From positions 710,889 to 774,888 of the forward strand of contig VZSE01002207.1 of assembly GCA_013398275.1 (NCBI GenBank): a stretch of 64,000 nt of DNA, given 5' to 3'. The notes under the pieces were generated by a model, which was not told the DNA's origin, did not search any database, and saw only the letters and a program-made list of their open reading frames with translations. Positions 24,901 through 36,158 of the stretch are shown here, piece by piece. Position numbers and translations under genes: made by a program. Source of the stretch: Promerops cafer. Its lineage: Eukaryota; Chordata; Aves; Passeriformes; Nectariniidae. Every line of letters starts with the position of its first letter. The first letter of the stretch is position 1.

Positions 24901-25073
24901 GGTGTAGTAATGTTTTCCTGGCCCTGCTTTCCACTTGATGCTCAGGGACTCATATTTGAGACCTGGGTCTCACACGTATTCCTGGATGAACCCTGTTTTA
25001 GAACTCAAATTGTGGGCCACACCATGAATTCCCATTAATCTAAACTGACCTTAAAATGAAGTACAAATAGGAC
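21904..25073. other. Intergenic, no gene recognised
   Basis: No repeat or gene recognised. An octamer ATTTGCAT (22334-22341) and three CACGTG boxes (near 22160, 22897 and 23905) are isolated. 24.15-24.85 kb is AT-rich with several TTAAT/TAATTA cores and could be a noncoding element. Confidence 0.5.
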
Positions 25074-25447
25074 AGTGGAGCTGGGGAAGGGTCTGGAGGG
25101 ACCTTGTGGCTCTGCACAACTCCCTGACAGGAGGGGACAGCCAGGGGGAACAGGCTCTGCTCCCAGGGAACAGGGACAGGACAAGAGGACATGGCCTCAG
25201 GCTGTGCCAGAGGAGGTTTAGTTTGGATATGAGGGAAAATTCTTCACAGAAAGGGCTGTACAGCACTGGCACAGCTGCCCAGGGCAGTGGTGGATCCCTG
25301 TCCCTGGACAGACCTAGAATCTTTGTAGATGTGGCACTTGGGGACATGGGTTAGTGGTGGCCTTGGCACTTGTTCCAGTGCTGCAGGAACAGCTGGATTC
25401 GATGATCTTAGGGGGTTTTTCCAACCAAAATTATTTTATTCTTCTGT
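25074..25447 (+). mobile_element. CR1 LINE, 3' fragment
   Basis: gagctggggaagggtctgga, accttgtggctctgcacaac, gatgtggcacttggggacat and the final cgatgatcttagggggtttt are CR1 3' sequence in plus orientation, ending at a TTCTGT-like tail. 5' truncated. Confidence 0.93.
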
Positions 25448-25647
25448 CACCTCCCACTCCTAACAATGTTACTGCATCAAGCATGAGCTGCAAAAGACTC
25501 CTCAGCCCCGCTGAGAGGCCTCCAACTCTCCCTGTCCACTGATAAAGGCACCAAGGCACTCATCATGAGCTGGGACCAAGGGCCTGCAAGCTTGGCTTTG
25601 CAACCCTTGATTGATCAGTGCCTAAATTGGGTCAAAGAGGTGTTAGA

Positions 25648-26000
25648 AGAAGCCCAAAGACCGTCTTGTTCCACCTCTTGTTCCACCCTCTGCCGAGGTG
25701 TTCCACCATTCCAGGTTGCTCAGAGCCCTGTCTGACCCGGCCTGGAGCACTGCCAGGGATCCAGGGGCAGCCACAGCTCCTCTGGGCACCCTGTTCCAGG
25801 GCTTCCCCACCCTCACAGGGAACAATTCCTTCCCAATATCCCATCTAGCCCAGCCCTCTGGAAGTTTGAAGCCTCTCTCCTTGTCCTGCCATTCCAGGCC
25901 CTTGTCCTAAGTCCCTCTCCCCCTCTCATGTAAGCCCCCTTCAAGAAGGGCAAGGCTGCAATAAGCTCACCCCTGAGCCTTCTCTTCTCCAGGCAGTCTG
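25648..26000 (-). mobile_element. CR1 LINE, 3' fragment
   Basis: Reverse-orientation CR1: ccattccaggttgctcagag, ctggagcactgccagggatc, gcttccccaccctcacaggg and cttctcttctccaggcagtc. The very 3' tail is degraded. It lies tail to tail with the plus-strand copy ending 200 bp to its left. Confidence 0.9.
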
Positions 26001-27299
26001 GAGAGGAGAATCTTGATCTGCCTTACCTGAAAAGGAAGCAATTTTTAAAGGTTAAATCAGGCCCATTCCCACCCAAAGCTGGGGGGCACGTGGCACAAAG
26101 GCACAGGAGCTGCCTCTGCAGAAGTTAACGGCAAACCTTCTGCGGCCTTCAGTGCTCCAGATATTTGCCGACCTGTTTTGTCATCACCAAAAAAGAGAGA
26201 ACTCTGTGACAGGTTCAGCTTTCAGACACTACGCCTTTCTTCCCCACCACATTCCTCACCCCCTCCTCCTCCTCCTTTCCAACCATTCCCCTCATCCTCC
26301 AAAGACAACTTGTGCGTGCTCGCCTCTCGCGCCGCCTTGGCACTGCATGAGAATCTTCGCAGCGAAAGGAAAGAAAGGGAAAAATCCTGAAAGCCATGCT
26401 TTTCCCAGCAGGTTGGCACCACCGCTTTCATCCACGGGAGCAGCGTGCCAATCTCACGCCAGCACAAACAGATGTGACTCCAGAGCTTTGAGTGTCCAAT
26501 GAAAGGGGCATTGCTCGCTCTGAAAGCCGCCAAAATGTACCAGCCCTAGGATTTTCCATTGAGACGGGCGGTTTTCTCAGAGCTCTGCTTCAAGGTGCCT
26601 GGATTTGGGGTTGGCTTATTTATTTCTTTCCCCTTTTCCTTTGTGCCCTGACATTATACCAAGGTTCAGCACGCGATTCCTGGCTCAGAAGGGTGTTACC
26701 AGACCAGGCTAAGTGCACGGCGAGGCCGCTCTATGTACACAATGCAGGGCGGGCTGGCTGGCTGGGTGATGGATGGATGGATGGATGGATGGATGGATGG
26801 ATGGATGGATGGATGGATGGATGGATGGATGGGGTGAAATGTATTCCACGTGCCCCGGGAGCTCACGTGTGTTGCAAACTTGTGCAACAGATAAACTGTA
26901 TTTTAGTTTTCACAAAACCAGCCCGTTTTCATGCCATTTGAGATACATAAAGTGGTAAAATATGTATGATTCCGTACTCTCCGCTGAATCAGAAAAAGGA
27001 GGTGCTTAGTTGGCAAAACCACTTAATCCAGACATCTACAAGGGAAATCGTGTAAGTCCAAGGATGCTTAGTGGCAATGAGTGCCACTTAATAGGGATTG
27101 CAGTTCTGCTTAACTGGGACACCTCCAGATCATTTAGGAAGCTTAGCGGAACGGGGTGAACAATTTGCAGGCTGTATTCTTCCAAACACCACATCCCTTT
27201 TTTCTCACGTGCAGAAGAATTTCCCCAACTGGCCTGCAATGTTTGGGGTGGTATTTGCTCCTCAGAATTTTGCAAAGGCTTCCTAAGGGCTGCTCCTGG
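26001..27299. promoter_or_regulatory. CpG-enriched segment with four CACGTG E-boxes
   Basis: About 26 CpGs fall between 26120 and 26870, densest at 26310-26460. CACGTG occurs at 26087-26092, 26847-26852, 26864-26869 and 27206-27211; the middle two are only 11 bases apart with CCCGGG between them. No coding exon or known repeat other than the GATG array is seen. Regulatory function is inferred. Confidence 0.3.
26768..26832. repeat. (GATG)n microsatellite
   Basis: About 16 perfect tandem GATG units, preceded by a short GGCT run (ggctggctggctgg). Open frames through it encode only a tetrapeptide repeat artefact. Confidence 0.99.
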
Positions 27300-27498
27300 C
27301 ATGACCTGTGAGGGTGGGGAGGCCCTGGCACAGGGCCCTGGATGGCTGCCCCTGGATCCCTGGAAGTGTTCCAGGCCTGGTTGGATGGGACTTGGAGCAA
27401 CCTGGGATAGTGGAAGGTGTCCCTGCCCATGGCAGGGGGTTGGAACTGGATGAGCTTTGAAGTCCCTTCCACACAAAACCGTTCTGGGATTCTGTGTG
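27300..27498 (+). mobile_element. CR1 LINE, 3' fragment
   Basis: tgtgagggtggggaggccct, ggttggatgggacttggagc, ggtgtccctgcccatggcag and the tail ttctgggattctgtgtg: CR1 3' end in plus orientation, 5' truncated. Confidence 0.93.
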
Positions 27499-29775
27499 TT
27501 GATACAATAAGAAATCACTGCTTGCTCATGAGTCTGAGCTGAGAATTTTCCACAGTGGATTGGCAAAGTTTTGTAAGACAACAGGATCTACTGTGATCAC
27601 CTGTCCTGACACCTGGCTGATTTTAGACAGAGAATGCAATCCTGAAGTCTCTCCATCAGGCCCATCAATGTTTGGTTGCAATACAGTTCAGCTTTTATCA
27701 TGGTAGGAGCCACAAAACTGCCTCCCCTCCTCAGTGATGCCTTCCTGGTGCTCAAGATTCATATCAGAGATTAAATCCCTTCAGACCCAGGAGCCTTGTG
27801 CCAGGGTGAGAGAAGCAGCAGCTCTTAACTGATGAATCCTGCTGGGACAAAGTAACATCGCTGAACTGTGTTCTTCAGGACAGGGACATTTTTGTTTGAA
27901 ACATTCTGGAGGGTTTTTTGACTAACCTGGCTTGAAAAGCTGGACACCATGATCTCCTTTGGCACTATTTCACCAGCTGTCACTATTACTGCTTAAGGGC
28001 TCCAATGGCATTGGAAGTCCTGCTCCACAAAGCAAGAGGTAAATGCTTGAGAAGATATTTCCTAAATAACTTGGGATTTGGATAGACTGAACAGACAACC
28101 AAAAGCAAGTGGTATTATCCCCATTCTACACAGGGAAAGCTGCACCTTGGAGGGATTAAACAAGTTCTTCAAAAGTCAGAAGCAGGATCAGGACTTGAAC
28201 TCTTGTGACTTTGCTGCCCAGTCCCATCTTTACTGTGAGTCTCACTCCCTCCTGAGAGAAGGAATGCTCAAGGTAAGATTAGGCTCAGACTGGGAAGCAA
28301 ACCCAATGCTGAGGCGTCTGACAAGATGTTCTTGTGAATTTTTAATCGTTGGCTGTGTGGACATGTGTGTAAGGCAATAACCTGAGGAATTCTGTCCTAC
28401 ATTTTGGAAACTGTTGTAGCTTTGCAGCTCTTGGAATGAGTCTCGAGTGAAAAATCTGCTCTGCTGCATGTTCTCTATCATGTTCCCTCTAGATAAAGCT
28501 TTGAATATGTGAACTTAGTGGCTGTTATTCCAGGAATTTCTCCTTGGAACCAACTGACAGTATCCCTAATATCTGGCTAGAAAAAAATCTTTTCTAGAAA
28601 AGACTAAGATGGTGCAATCTGATTTCAATTTGATTGTTCCCTGTTCCCGTGTTATACAAATACATGTACATATCCTCTGTGATTTTAATACCAGAAAAAG
28701 AAAGTCAACATTTAGCTAGTCCCTTACAAAATGACTTTGAGTCTTTAGCAGCTTGAAGATAAAAATTTCTTTCTTTTTTTTTTTTTGTAAATCTGGTTCA
28801 TAGGTATTGGTTTCTTCTTAGAACTACCAGTGTGAGTTTAATTCCAGGGAACAAGAACTGTGCTTAGTTGTTTAAAAAAGCACATAAAATGAAAGTGAGA
28901 GCAAATGGAGAGCTTTTCTCTTAAGGAAAGGCGGGACAGGTAAGAAAAGCTGCAGTTAAAGGTAATTCCTATTTTTCTCATAAAATTGGTCTAGATCCAC
29001 ATTATATAACCTTTCCTCCTGTTCTTTTATTCACCTCAGACTTGAAATGTTTTTTAAGGTCTGTCCAGTGGGAGGTGAAGTCCATATTTCTAGACAAGGA
29101 TTTTTACTTTGACTGGTATGTCTTAAGGGCTCTGCTGCTGAAATAGAAGGAAAAGTCAAATTTTTGTTCATTGCAGTCTGTAAATTCTTGCTCTGTAGTC
29201 AGCTGCCTTCACAGCTGGCACATACAAAACAAATGTCTGATGGTTTCTGTGATTTTACTTTGCCCTTTGGGACAAGTCAGGAGCTGGGCCTGGCTATCAA
29301 AACTTTAAAATTGTGCCCAATTGTGAAACTGGGGAGAGAAATAACTTGGAAAATTTAGGAGCTGGTCTGTTGAAAGTCAGCTGCGAAAGAGGAAGTTTTT
29401 AAAAAAGGAGCAGAATTTTCCATTGACTATATAAGCTATAACTCTGTTGATTTAACCCCTTCTTTTGGAATGGTGTGAATTGCTTCATCTACTGCTCATT
29501 GATGGAGATTTGAGAGCCAGCAACTATCCAAGGCTGGACCAGGAAAATAAATCAATAATGATTAATAGCACAGAAGGATTTTCATGAGCTGTTTGGCGGG
29601 GAGAGAAGCTGAATTGGGTCTTGATTCACCAGAAGGACAAGGAGACCCCTCATGGGACTGGAGCCACTAAGGGAAGGAATCTCACAGCCCAACTCTCTTC
29701 TCTGTTTCCAGCCTTTTTGTGACTGGACCAGCCAGATCGAAGTTACTCAACCCCTGTGATGTGAGTCAGCACATT
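27499..29775. other. Intergenic, no gene recognised
   Basis: Unique-looking sequence with no repeat or gene recognised. A T12 run lies near 28775. Short open frames have no family resemblance. Confidence 0.5.
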
Positions 29776-29873
29776 TTGGAGGGGCTCTTGGAGTGTCCTG
29801 TGCTGGGCCAGGAGTTGGGCTTGATGATCCCTGTAGGTCCCTTCCAACCCAGGATATTCTCTGATTCTGTGAT
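29776..29873 (+). mobile_element. CR1 LINE, short 3' fragment
   Basis: ggccaggagttgggcttgat, gatccctgtaggtcccttcc and the tail ctgattctgtgatg match the last ~100 bases of CR1 in plus orientation. Confidence 0.88.
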
Positions 29874-32158
29874 GATGACATAATCCAGCTGCTGTGGACT
29901 TTGAAGGGCAGAAATATTCTGCATGCCGTGGCCAGCTGAGGTGATCCTAATTCTAAATGGAATGCAAAGAAAGGGGTTGTACATGGGTGGCTGAAAACTG
30001 CAGATTTTCTTACCCTTGGGTGGAATTAGTCCTGATTTCCACAAGGAAGGAAAGACAGAGTTGTTCATCTATAAAACTCCACACATATGTTCCAGTCCTT
30101 GTGCAGTACCAGGGAAAATGTGACTTTGTAGAACTTCTATTCCACAGCAAACAGTGTAACGTGCAATTGGCATCTGGTTTAATAATGAAAACAGTGGTTT
30201 GTGCCACGATGGTCCCAATTCCATGGGACAGCTGACTGCATGGTCATTTAACAAATCTTTCACGAGCAGGGGACCTCTGTAATAAAACTCTCCCTTTTGC
30301 TGATGCTTTAACAATAAGACAAACTGAGCAGTCAGAACACATGAACTTAAAATCACTTAAAAGTTTGAAAGGATCAACTGCTTCCCAAGCCATGACAGCA
30401 AACAGTTTCCCAGTTAGTCCAGAGAATTTTTTGGGGGTGGGTTTGTTTGTTTCAAGTTTGGTTTTTGGTTGGGTTTTTTTTGGTTTTTTTGCTGTCATTT
30501 CTGTCCTGTTAATTTGAGCAGAAACTGTAATTAGATGTAAGTGGTCTTGTTCCCACAGAAATGAATGGCAGCATCTGGAGAGAGACAACCGTTCCAAATG
30601 CTTTTGGCTACCAGCTCTCCACAAGTCACCAGGATGGAGCAAGGGCCGGAATCCAGACTTCTGTCGGCCTAATTTTGTATCTGTGGAAGCACAACACTAA
30701 ATCCAATATTCACATGCCTTGCTGTGATGGGTGTAGGAGAGAGCACATTCCAGACTTTTATGTTGCCTGCTCCTCCTGGGAGGCCAATCCCTGCTGTGTC
30801 TCCGGGTGGGGTTGGATGACCAGAGCTCGGAAGAAGAGGGATGCTGGGCAAAGGTTTCTGGTGCGTTTGGGTTTGGGTTTTTTTTTCTTTTTCCTTTTCC
30901 ACCCTTTTCCATTTCATTATCCACTTTGACAGTAACTGGGCTCTGCTTCCCCAGACAGGAGCAGGGCTGTGTTTGTAAACAGTAATTGAGCTAAAAGATG
31001 TTTTGTGTCAGAGCTGAGCTCGTTTCTTTCTCTGCCTTCTCTGCAGAAGGGGCGGCTCTGGTTGGAGGCGCGGCCGCCAGCGCCGGTCTCTGCCTCGGAG
31101 CCCCGGGGCTCTACAAGGTCACACGGCTCCTTATCACCACCAAAATACATCTTCCGTGGACCTTTATCACAATCAGCACTGGGGTGCTGCATTTTTATCA
31201 AACTTTCTGTCCCCTAAAGGAGAATCACACTCGAAGCTGATAGTGCTCTCTGGGAGTAAACATTTCCATCCAGCCTTCCCGGTTAATTGTAATGGGATAA
31301 AATTCCTTTCCTTTCTTCAGTTTTTTTAAATTGCTCTTTCTCGTTATGATCAGGAGGAGCTTTCAATCTTGCAGAAGCTTTTTCCTCTCTGGCCTTGTCC
31401 TTCTTGGCATTGCAGCCTCATTCACTTGATACCTTGTGTGACGTCTACAGGTTCTGGACAAGCATTTTGGCACTTTTCAGTGCCTTTTATTAAACTTTTA
31501 TTAAACTTTTTCACCATGCAAAGCCAGTTCTCTTGTTTTACCTCGCTAACACTGATGAAAACGGAGTCTCTCCTCTACTTGCTGCTGCTCTCCAGGACTG
31601 GTCTTGTTTCTTTAAAATATGCAAAAGGAGGAGGAAGGAATTTAGACTAAAATTTTTTAGAGCTGTCTGGAAGATTTACAGGAACGGTTCCCATGAGTCT
31701 AATGGGACTTGTGTCGCTAAACCCTTTCAAAACTCTCAAATCTCTGACTTCTGCTGTTGTGGAGGCATCAGTGATGGCCCAATAAATGAGGGGAATTGAG
31801 ATTTACAGCTGAAGGGTTGTCTCAAACTTACTGTTGCATATAAAAGCAAATACAGTGTTTCTTCCCCAAAGCCACGGTGCTTACCCTGAGTGCAGAATGA
31901 AAGTCTGAGCATTTACAAGTAAATCTGTTATTCAGCGTGGGAATTAAATTTAATTATTCATCCTTTAAGAAATATAGGAATGTCAGACTCTTCCTACTTT
32001 GATAATTTCAGTAATGCGGTGGTAAAATAACTTCAGACTTGTGACGTGGCTGAGGTTCAGTGACATGCTTTCTCTGTGCATTGGACAAAATTATTATTTT
32101 GCACTCACAAATAGTTATATCCTGTGGGTAGCACTTCATATTGTTGGATTTAGAGAAT
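29874..32158. other. Intergenic, no gene recognised
   Basis: No repeat family recognised. It holds T/G-rich low-complexity runs at 30430-30490 and 30865-30900, and the CpG-dense exon-like block at 31047-31117 listed separately. Confidence 0.5.
31047..31117 (+). other. CpG-dense exon-like block (possible noncoding exon)
   Basis: A long pyrimidine tract and ctctgcag (to 31046) form a strong splice acceptor. The 71 bases that follow hold about eight CpGs and a GCGGCCGC (31070-31077), and end at CTACAAG|GTCACA, a weak donor. The translation is not a family I recognise. It could be a noncoding-RNA exon, an old regulatory CpG spot or chance. Confidence 0.2.
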
Positions 32159-32350
32159 AATCACAGGATCACAGAAATATTCGAGTTGGGAAAGACCTTC
32201 AGGATCATCAAGCCCAACCTTTGACCCCAGTCACCACCTTGACAACCAGCCCAGTGCACTGAGTGCCACATCCAGTCATTCCTTGGACACCTCTGGGGTG
32301 GCAACTCTACCACCTCCCTGGGCAGCCCATTCCAGTGCTTAACAGCCAAT
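32159..32350 (-). mobile_element. CR1 LINE, 3' fragment
   Basis: atcacaggatcacagaaata, gagttgggaaagaccttcag, gatcatcaagcccaaccttt and caacctccctgggcag-like sequence: CR1 in reverse orientation with an intact tail. Its truncated inner end abuts an ATC microsatellite. Confidence 0.93.
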
Positions 32351-32390
32351 AATCATCATCATCATCATCATCATCATCACCACCATCATC
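32351..32390. repeat. (ATC)n microsatellite
   Basis: About 13 ATC/ACC units directly adjoining the truncated end of the CR1 copy. Confidence 0.97.
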
Positions 32391-34688
32391 TTTCTATTGC
32401 AAAGTAGTTTTATTCCTGGACTTGCAGCCACTAGAAATTTTTGTTTGCTGTTAGAACTTGCCCTTTCTTCCCTTTGTCAAGGACATGCTGGTAGTTCTCA
32501 GTTCTCATGGAACTCTACATTTTTATGTTTGATTTTATTACTTTATCTTCTGGCTGTTCACAAGGACAAATGCCTGTAGAGTGGCCACCCCAGAAATGCC
32601 TAACTGGTCTTTTTTCAGTCCCACTCAGAATTTGCATTCTGCTGTTACAATTTGGATTTCATTATGCTCACTTTATTTGGCTGTTCCTGTGTTCCAGTTT
32701 GGTGCTTTTCTAAGGTCAGTGATGGCAGTCTGAAGATGCCTGATCTTGATTTAATGCTCCACCAGAATCCATGGTCACATACAGGAGGAAGAGTATTCAT
32801 TGATTTATTGGTTGTTAGGAGCCTAAGAGTATTCTTTTTGAATTGTTCCCTTGTACAAGTGTCATTTTCATGGGGGTTGGTGTGAGCTACACAGGCTTAG
32901 CCAAACTCTGGCCTGTCTCATGCCATTTCTTCTGGCCTCCTGTTCTGGTGTAGGCTGGTTGTGAAGTTCAGGAGAAGACGTTTGGTGATGATAATTTAAA
33001 CTATAATTTAGACTACAAGAGCAGAGAGATGGTCTAGGTGGCAAAACCTAATTATTGATTTTTATGGTGCTGTGAACACTGTGCAGCCCAGGACAGTCCT
33101 GAGTCCTGTTTAACTGTCCCCTCGTGTTGTGACTGTGACACAGCAGGCGTGAGGGAGGCAGGAGAACACCAGGAGGCAGAAATATCTCCACTCATTCTCA
33201 GCTGGGGACTGTGCTCCTGACAAAATCCTTTTCCTCAGTGCATAGCAGAGCTGGGTAGCAGCAAAGGTGCTGCTGATAACTGAAGAATTGAAGAGACCTC
33301 CTGGGTCAGAGCTTCAGGTCACCTCCTGACCCACACAGTGATGAAGTTAAACAGATCAAGGTCCATTTTAATCTTAGCTGAGGTTTGTTTTCTTGGGAAG
33401 AGGGAGCGCTGTCCTGCTAGTCCACTTGACCAGGCAACTCCATGCCCTCTGTGATCGTACACGTTGAAATGTCCCTCTAATTCCTAAATAAGATCAAGGT
33501 TCTCTCATGTGCATTACTGTCCTTTGGCATCAGTCATTTCTCCCTGTAGGCATTAAATCTTCCAGATTTACTCACAGCAGACCTATCCCCTCCCAGCCTT
33601 GTTTTGTTCAGGCTGGGGAATTATTGTTTATGTGCCATCCTGCCCCATCAATCCCTGGCACAAAGCACTATCCCACTTCTCAAAGGGCTGTTGGCTATCT
33701 GAGGCTGCTTTAATAAGGAGTCACTTAGCTTTGCTCTCCAGCAGCTCGTGCATTATTCCCTGAACAAAGCCAGTTTGGTCTGTGGAGAGTCCAGAGCTGG
33801 GCTCAATGTCAGGGTGACATCCAGCGGAAGAGCAGTGGAGCATCTCCAGAACACCCACCTGGCAACATCTCCCTTGTCATTGCTTTAAATTCATTTTCTC
33901 CTTGCTCCACTGAGCAGGGCAAAAACTTGCCAAGGTCAATGAGTGATGAGTGAAAGGGGTTTTGTTGTGAGACCTGTCAATACTCTTCAGCTTCCTTACA
34001 ACAACAGGGTGACTCCCGTGACTCCTGGGACTTGCACCTGTCCTCCTCCTGAAAGCAATACACTCCTGATATCCTGAAATGCCACTCTCAGGAAACCAAG
34101 AGTTGATCTGCTGGGAACACTGGGGTCTCAGGGCCAGCTGTTCTAAGTATCATCTCCACTGACTGAAAGCAGCTCTGATGATCCACACTGACTGCTCGTA
34201 CCAGATAAACCTCCTTTTTTCAGTTATTCTCTGCAAAGAGAACAGTGACTTTGGCTGATCTGGGAACAGAACAAAATGGATTACTATAATAAATCATAAC
34301 TATAATAAATAATATCATAAAAGAGGAGAAGACCCTATAGTTTGGCCATTTAATGTTTAACTTCAAGTGGGAAGGGGTGGGGGCAAGCAAGACATTATTT
34401 GGGACATTTTCTGCCCATATTAAATATGTGGTAGACAAAATGAACCTTTCTTTCCCACTTCCACGTGGTTCCCACATGGCCTTTTTTCTTCCCACGAGCC
34501 ATCAGCAGCAGTGCCTGGGATTCACTCCTTTCTCTTGCCCTACTTGCAGGGTTTGATCACCAGGACATTTCATCCCGTGGCTTGTAATGACTCCTGATGG
34601 TGGGCAGGCAGCAGGTGCTGCTTCAATCCCACAGCAAGCAGAAGGAGAAATTTCAATTATTGACCCATTAAATTGTGATGGGTTTTTA
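32391..34688. other. Intergenic, no gene recognised
   Basis: No repeat, exon or RNA gene recognised. A CACGTG at about 34463 is isolated. Confidence 0.5.
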
Positions 34689-34724
34689 TCGTCGTCGTCG
34701 TCGTCGTCATCATCATTGTCGTCG

Positions 34725-34758
<34 letters not shown>
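34689..34758. repeat. (TCG/TCA)n trinucleotide repeat
   Basis: Seventy bases of alternating TCG and TCA blocks with one TTG interruption. It contains about eight CpGs in phase, unusual for an otherwise CpG-poor region. Open frames through it give only Met/Thr runs. Confidence 0.98.
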
Positions 34759-34999
34759 TTTAATTCTCCAGAGTAGGTCTTGAGCTTGTGGATTCTGGAG
34801 GACTCTGGGAATCCCGGGAGAGCCTTTGACCAGGAAGGTTTTCCCCACCTCCTCCAGATGTCTTAGAGGCAAACACGAGAAGAGCTTGGTTCACTGGAGG
34901 AAGCACCAAGTGTTTAAGGTAATTTGAAATCCTTTATCCGTCAGTGTTCTTGACAGCAATCAAGCACAATAGAAAATAAATAAATAAACAGAAATCCTG

Positions 35000-35600
35000 T
35001 AGCCATGGAAGCACACTTTAGATCAGATTTCTATTTGCATGCTTCATACATATACATAAAACATATTTCATGTACTGAGTTAAATAATGCACAATGCTTA
35101 AACTATTCTTACTTTTTATCCTTTGGTTATTGTAATTACAAGTAATTTTGTGAAGGATTTTCTATTTTTAAGAAATCACACTTTTGTACTTGATCCAGCT
35201 AACAGGATTTTCTTACATTACTTCATAAAGAGACCATCTTTAAACTTCTAATGTTATTTCTTATTCATTAGTACATATGCCTGTAGGGTATGTTCATAAA
35301 TGGGTTAAAGTTACAAAGTTATGCTTATAAAAGCTCATGGTAATTTGGAGTATCAGGAGGATTTATTAATTTTGAAATCTTAAAAGAGCAAAAGCTAAAA
35401 TGAGATTGGATTAAGTATATTCTTGCATGCAGTTATTCTAAACACCCTTAAGGACCGCAGACTAACTTACAGAGGACATTATGCAAATATGAATATATCT
35501 CTAAGTGCCTCATAGGCTTGCTGATGTAATATTTTACATGGTTAGTTAAGTACATCAAGTAAAAGGTTTGACCTTGATATACTGTAAAAGGTACTTATCC
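35000..35600. promoter_or_regulatory. AT-rich repeat-free block, candidate conserved noncoding element
   Basis: Strongly AT-rich and free of repeats. Two perfect POU octamers (ATTTGCAT 35033-35040 and ATGCAAAT 35481-35488), a GGATTA (about 35406) and several ATTA cores lie within it. Function is inferred. Confidence 0.25.
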
Positions 35601-36128
35601 CACAACACCCAATTGTTTTCGGTGCCATTGTGAAATGCAGCCCTCCAACGTGCAAACAATTTTGTGCACAAATCTCATTAAATGTAGCTCCAGCAGCCAA
35701 ACAGCTGTCCACACCACCTCATCTCTTTTAGGAGACCAAAGAGCTGCTTTATAATTTATCTTTATCAAAATGCTGTTTGCATTTATCGACAGCACCAGGC
35801 TGTACTTATGTAGTGAGAAGACAATTTCTTGGGAGGACAAATAGAGTTTCCAGGCTTTATTGCTGGCACCTGTTCCCATTACACAGTTCAATTTTATTTT
35901 TTTGAGGACACATAGAAGGTGGAGGACTACAATGCCCCGAAGTCAAATGATGTTTTGGGGAAGGAAAACAAGCTCCAGGTTTGGCTTGAGCTTGGAATTT
36001 CTTCAAATTCTTGGCTTTACTTGTCTCTTTGATTATGCAGAAATAAGCTTGACTATATGGACTTAAATGTTATATTTTCCTGTGTCTTCACTCTTCCCCC
36101 TCCTACTCCATTCCATGTATACATACAT

Positions 36129-36158
36129 ATATGTGTGTGTATTTATATACACACATAT
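36129..36158. repeat. Inverted repeat of alternating TG/CA
   Basis: Arms atatgtgtgt (36129-36138) and acacacatat (36149-36158) are perfectly complementary. The intervening ten bases extend the stem except for one G-T pair. Confidence 0.9.
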
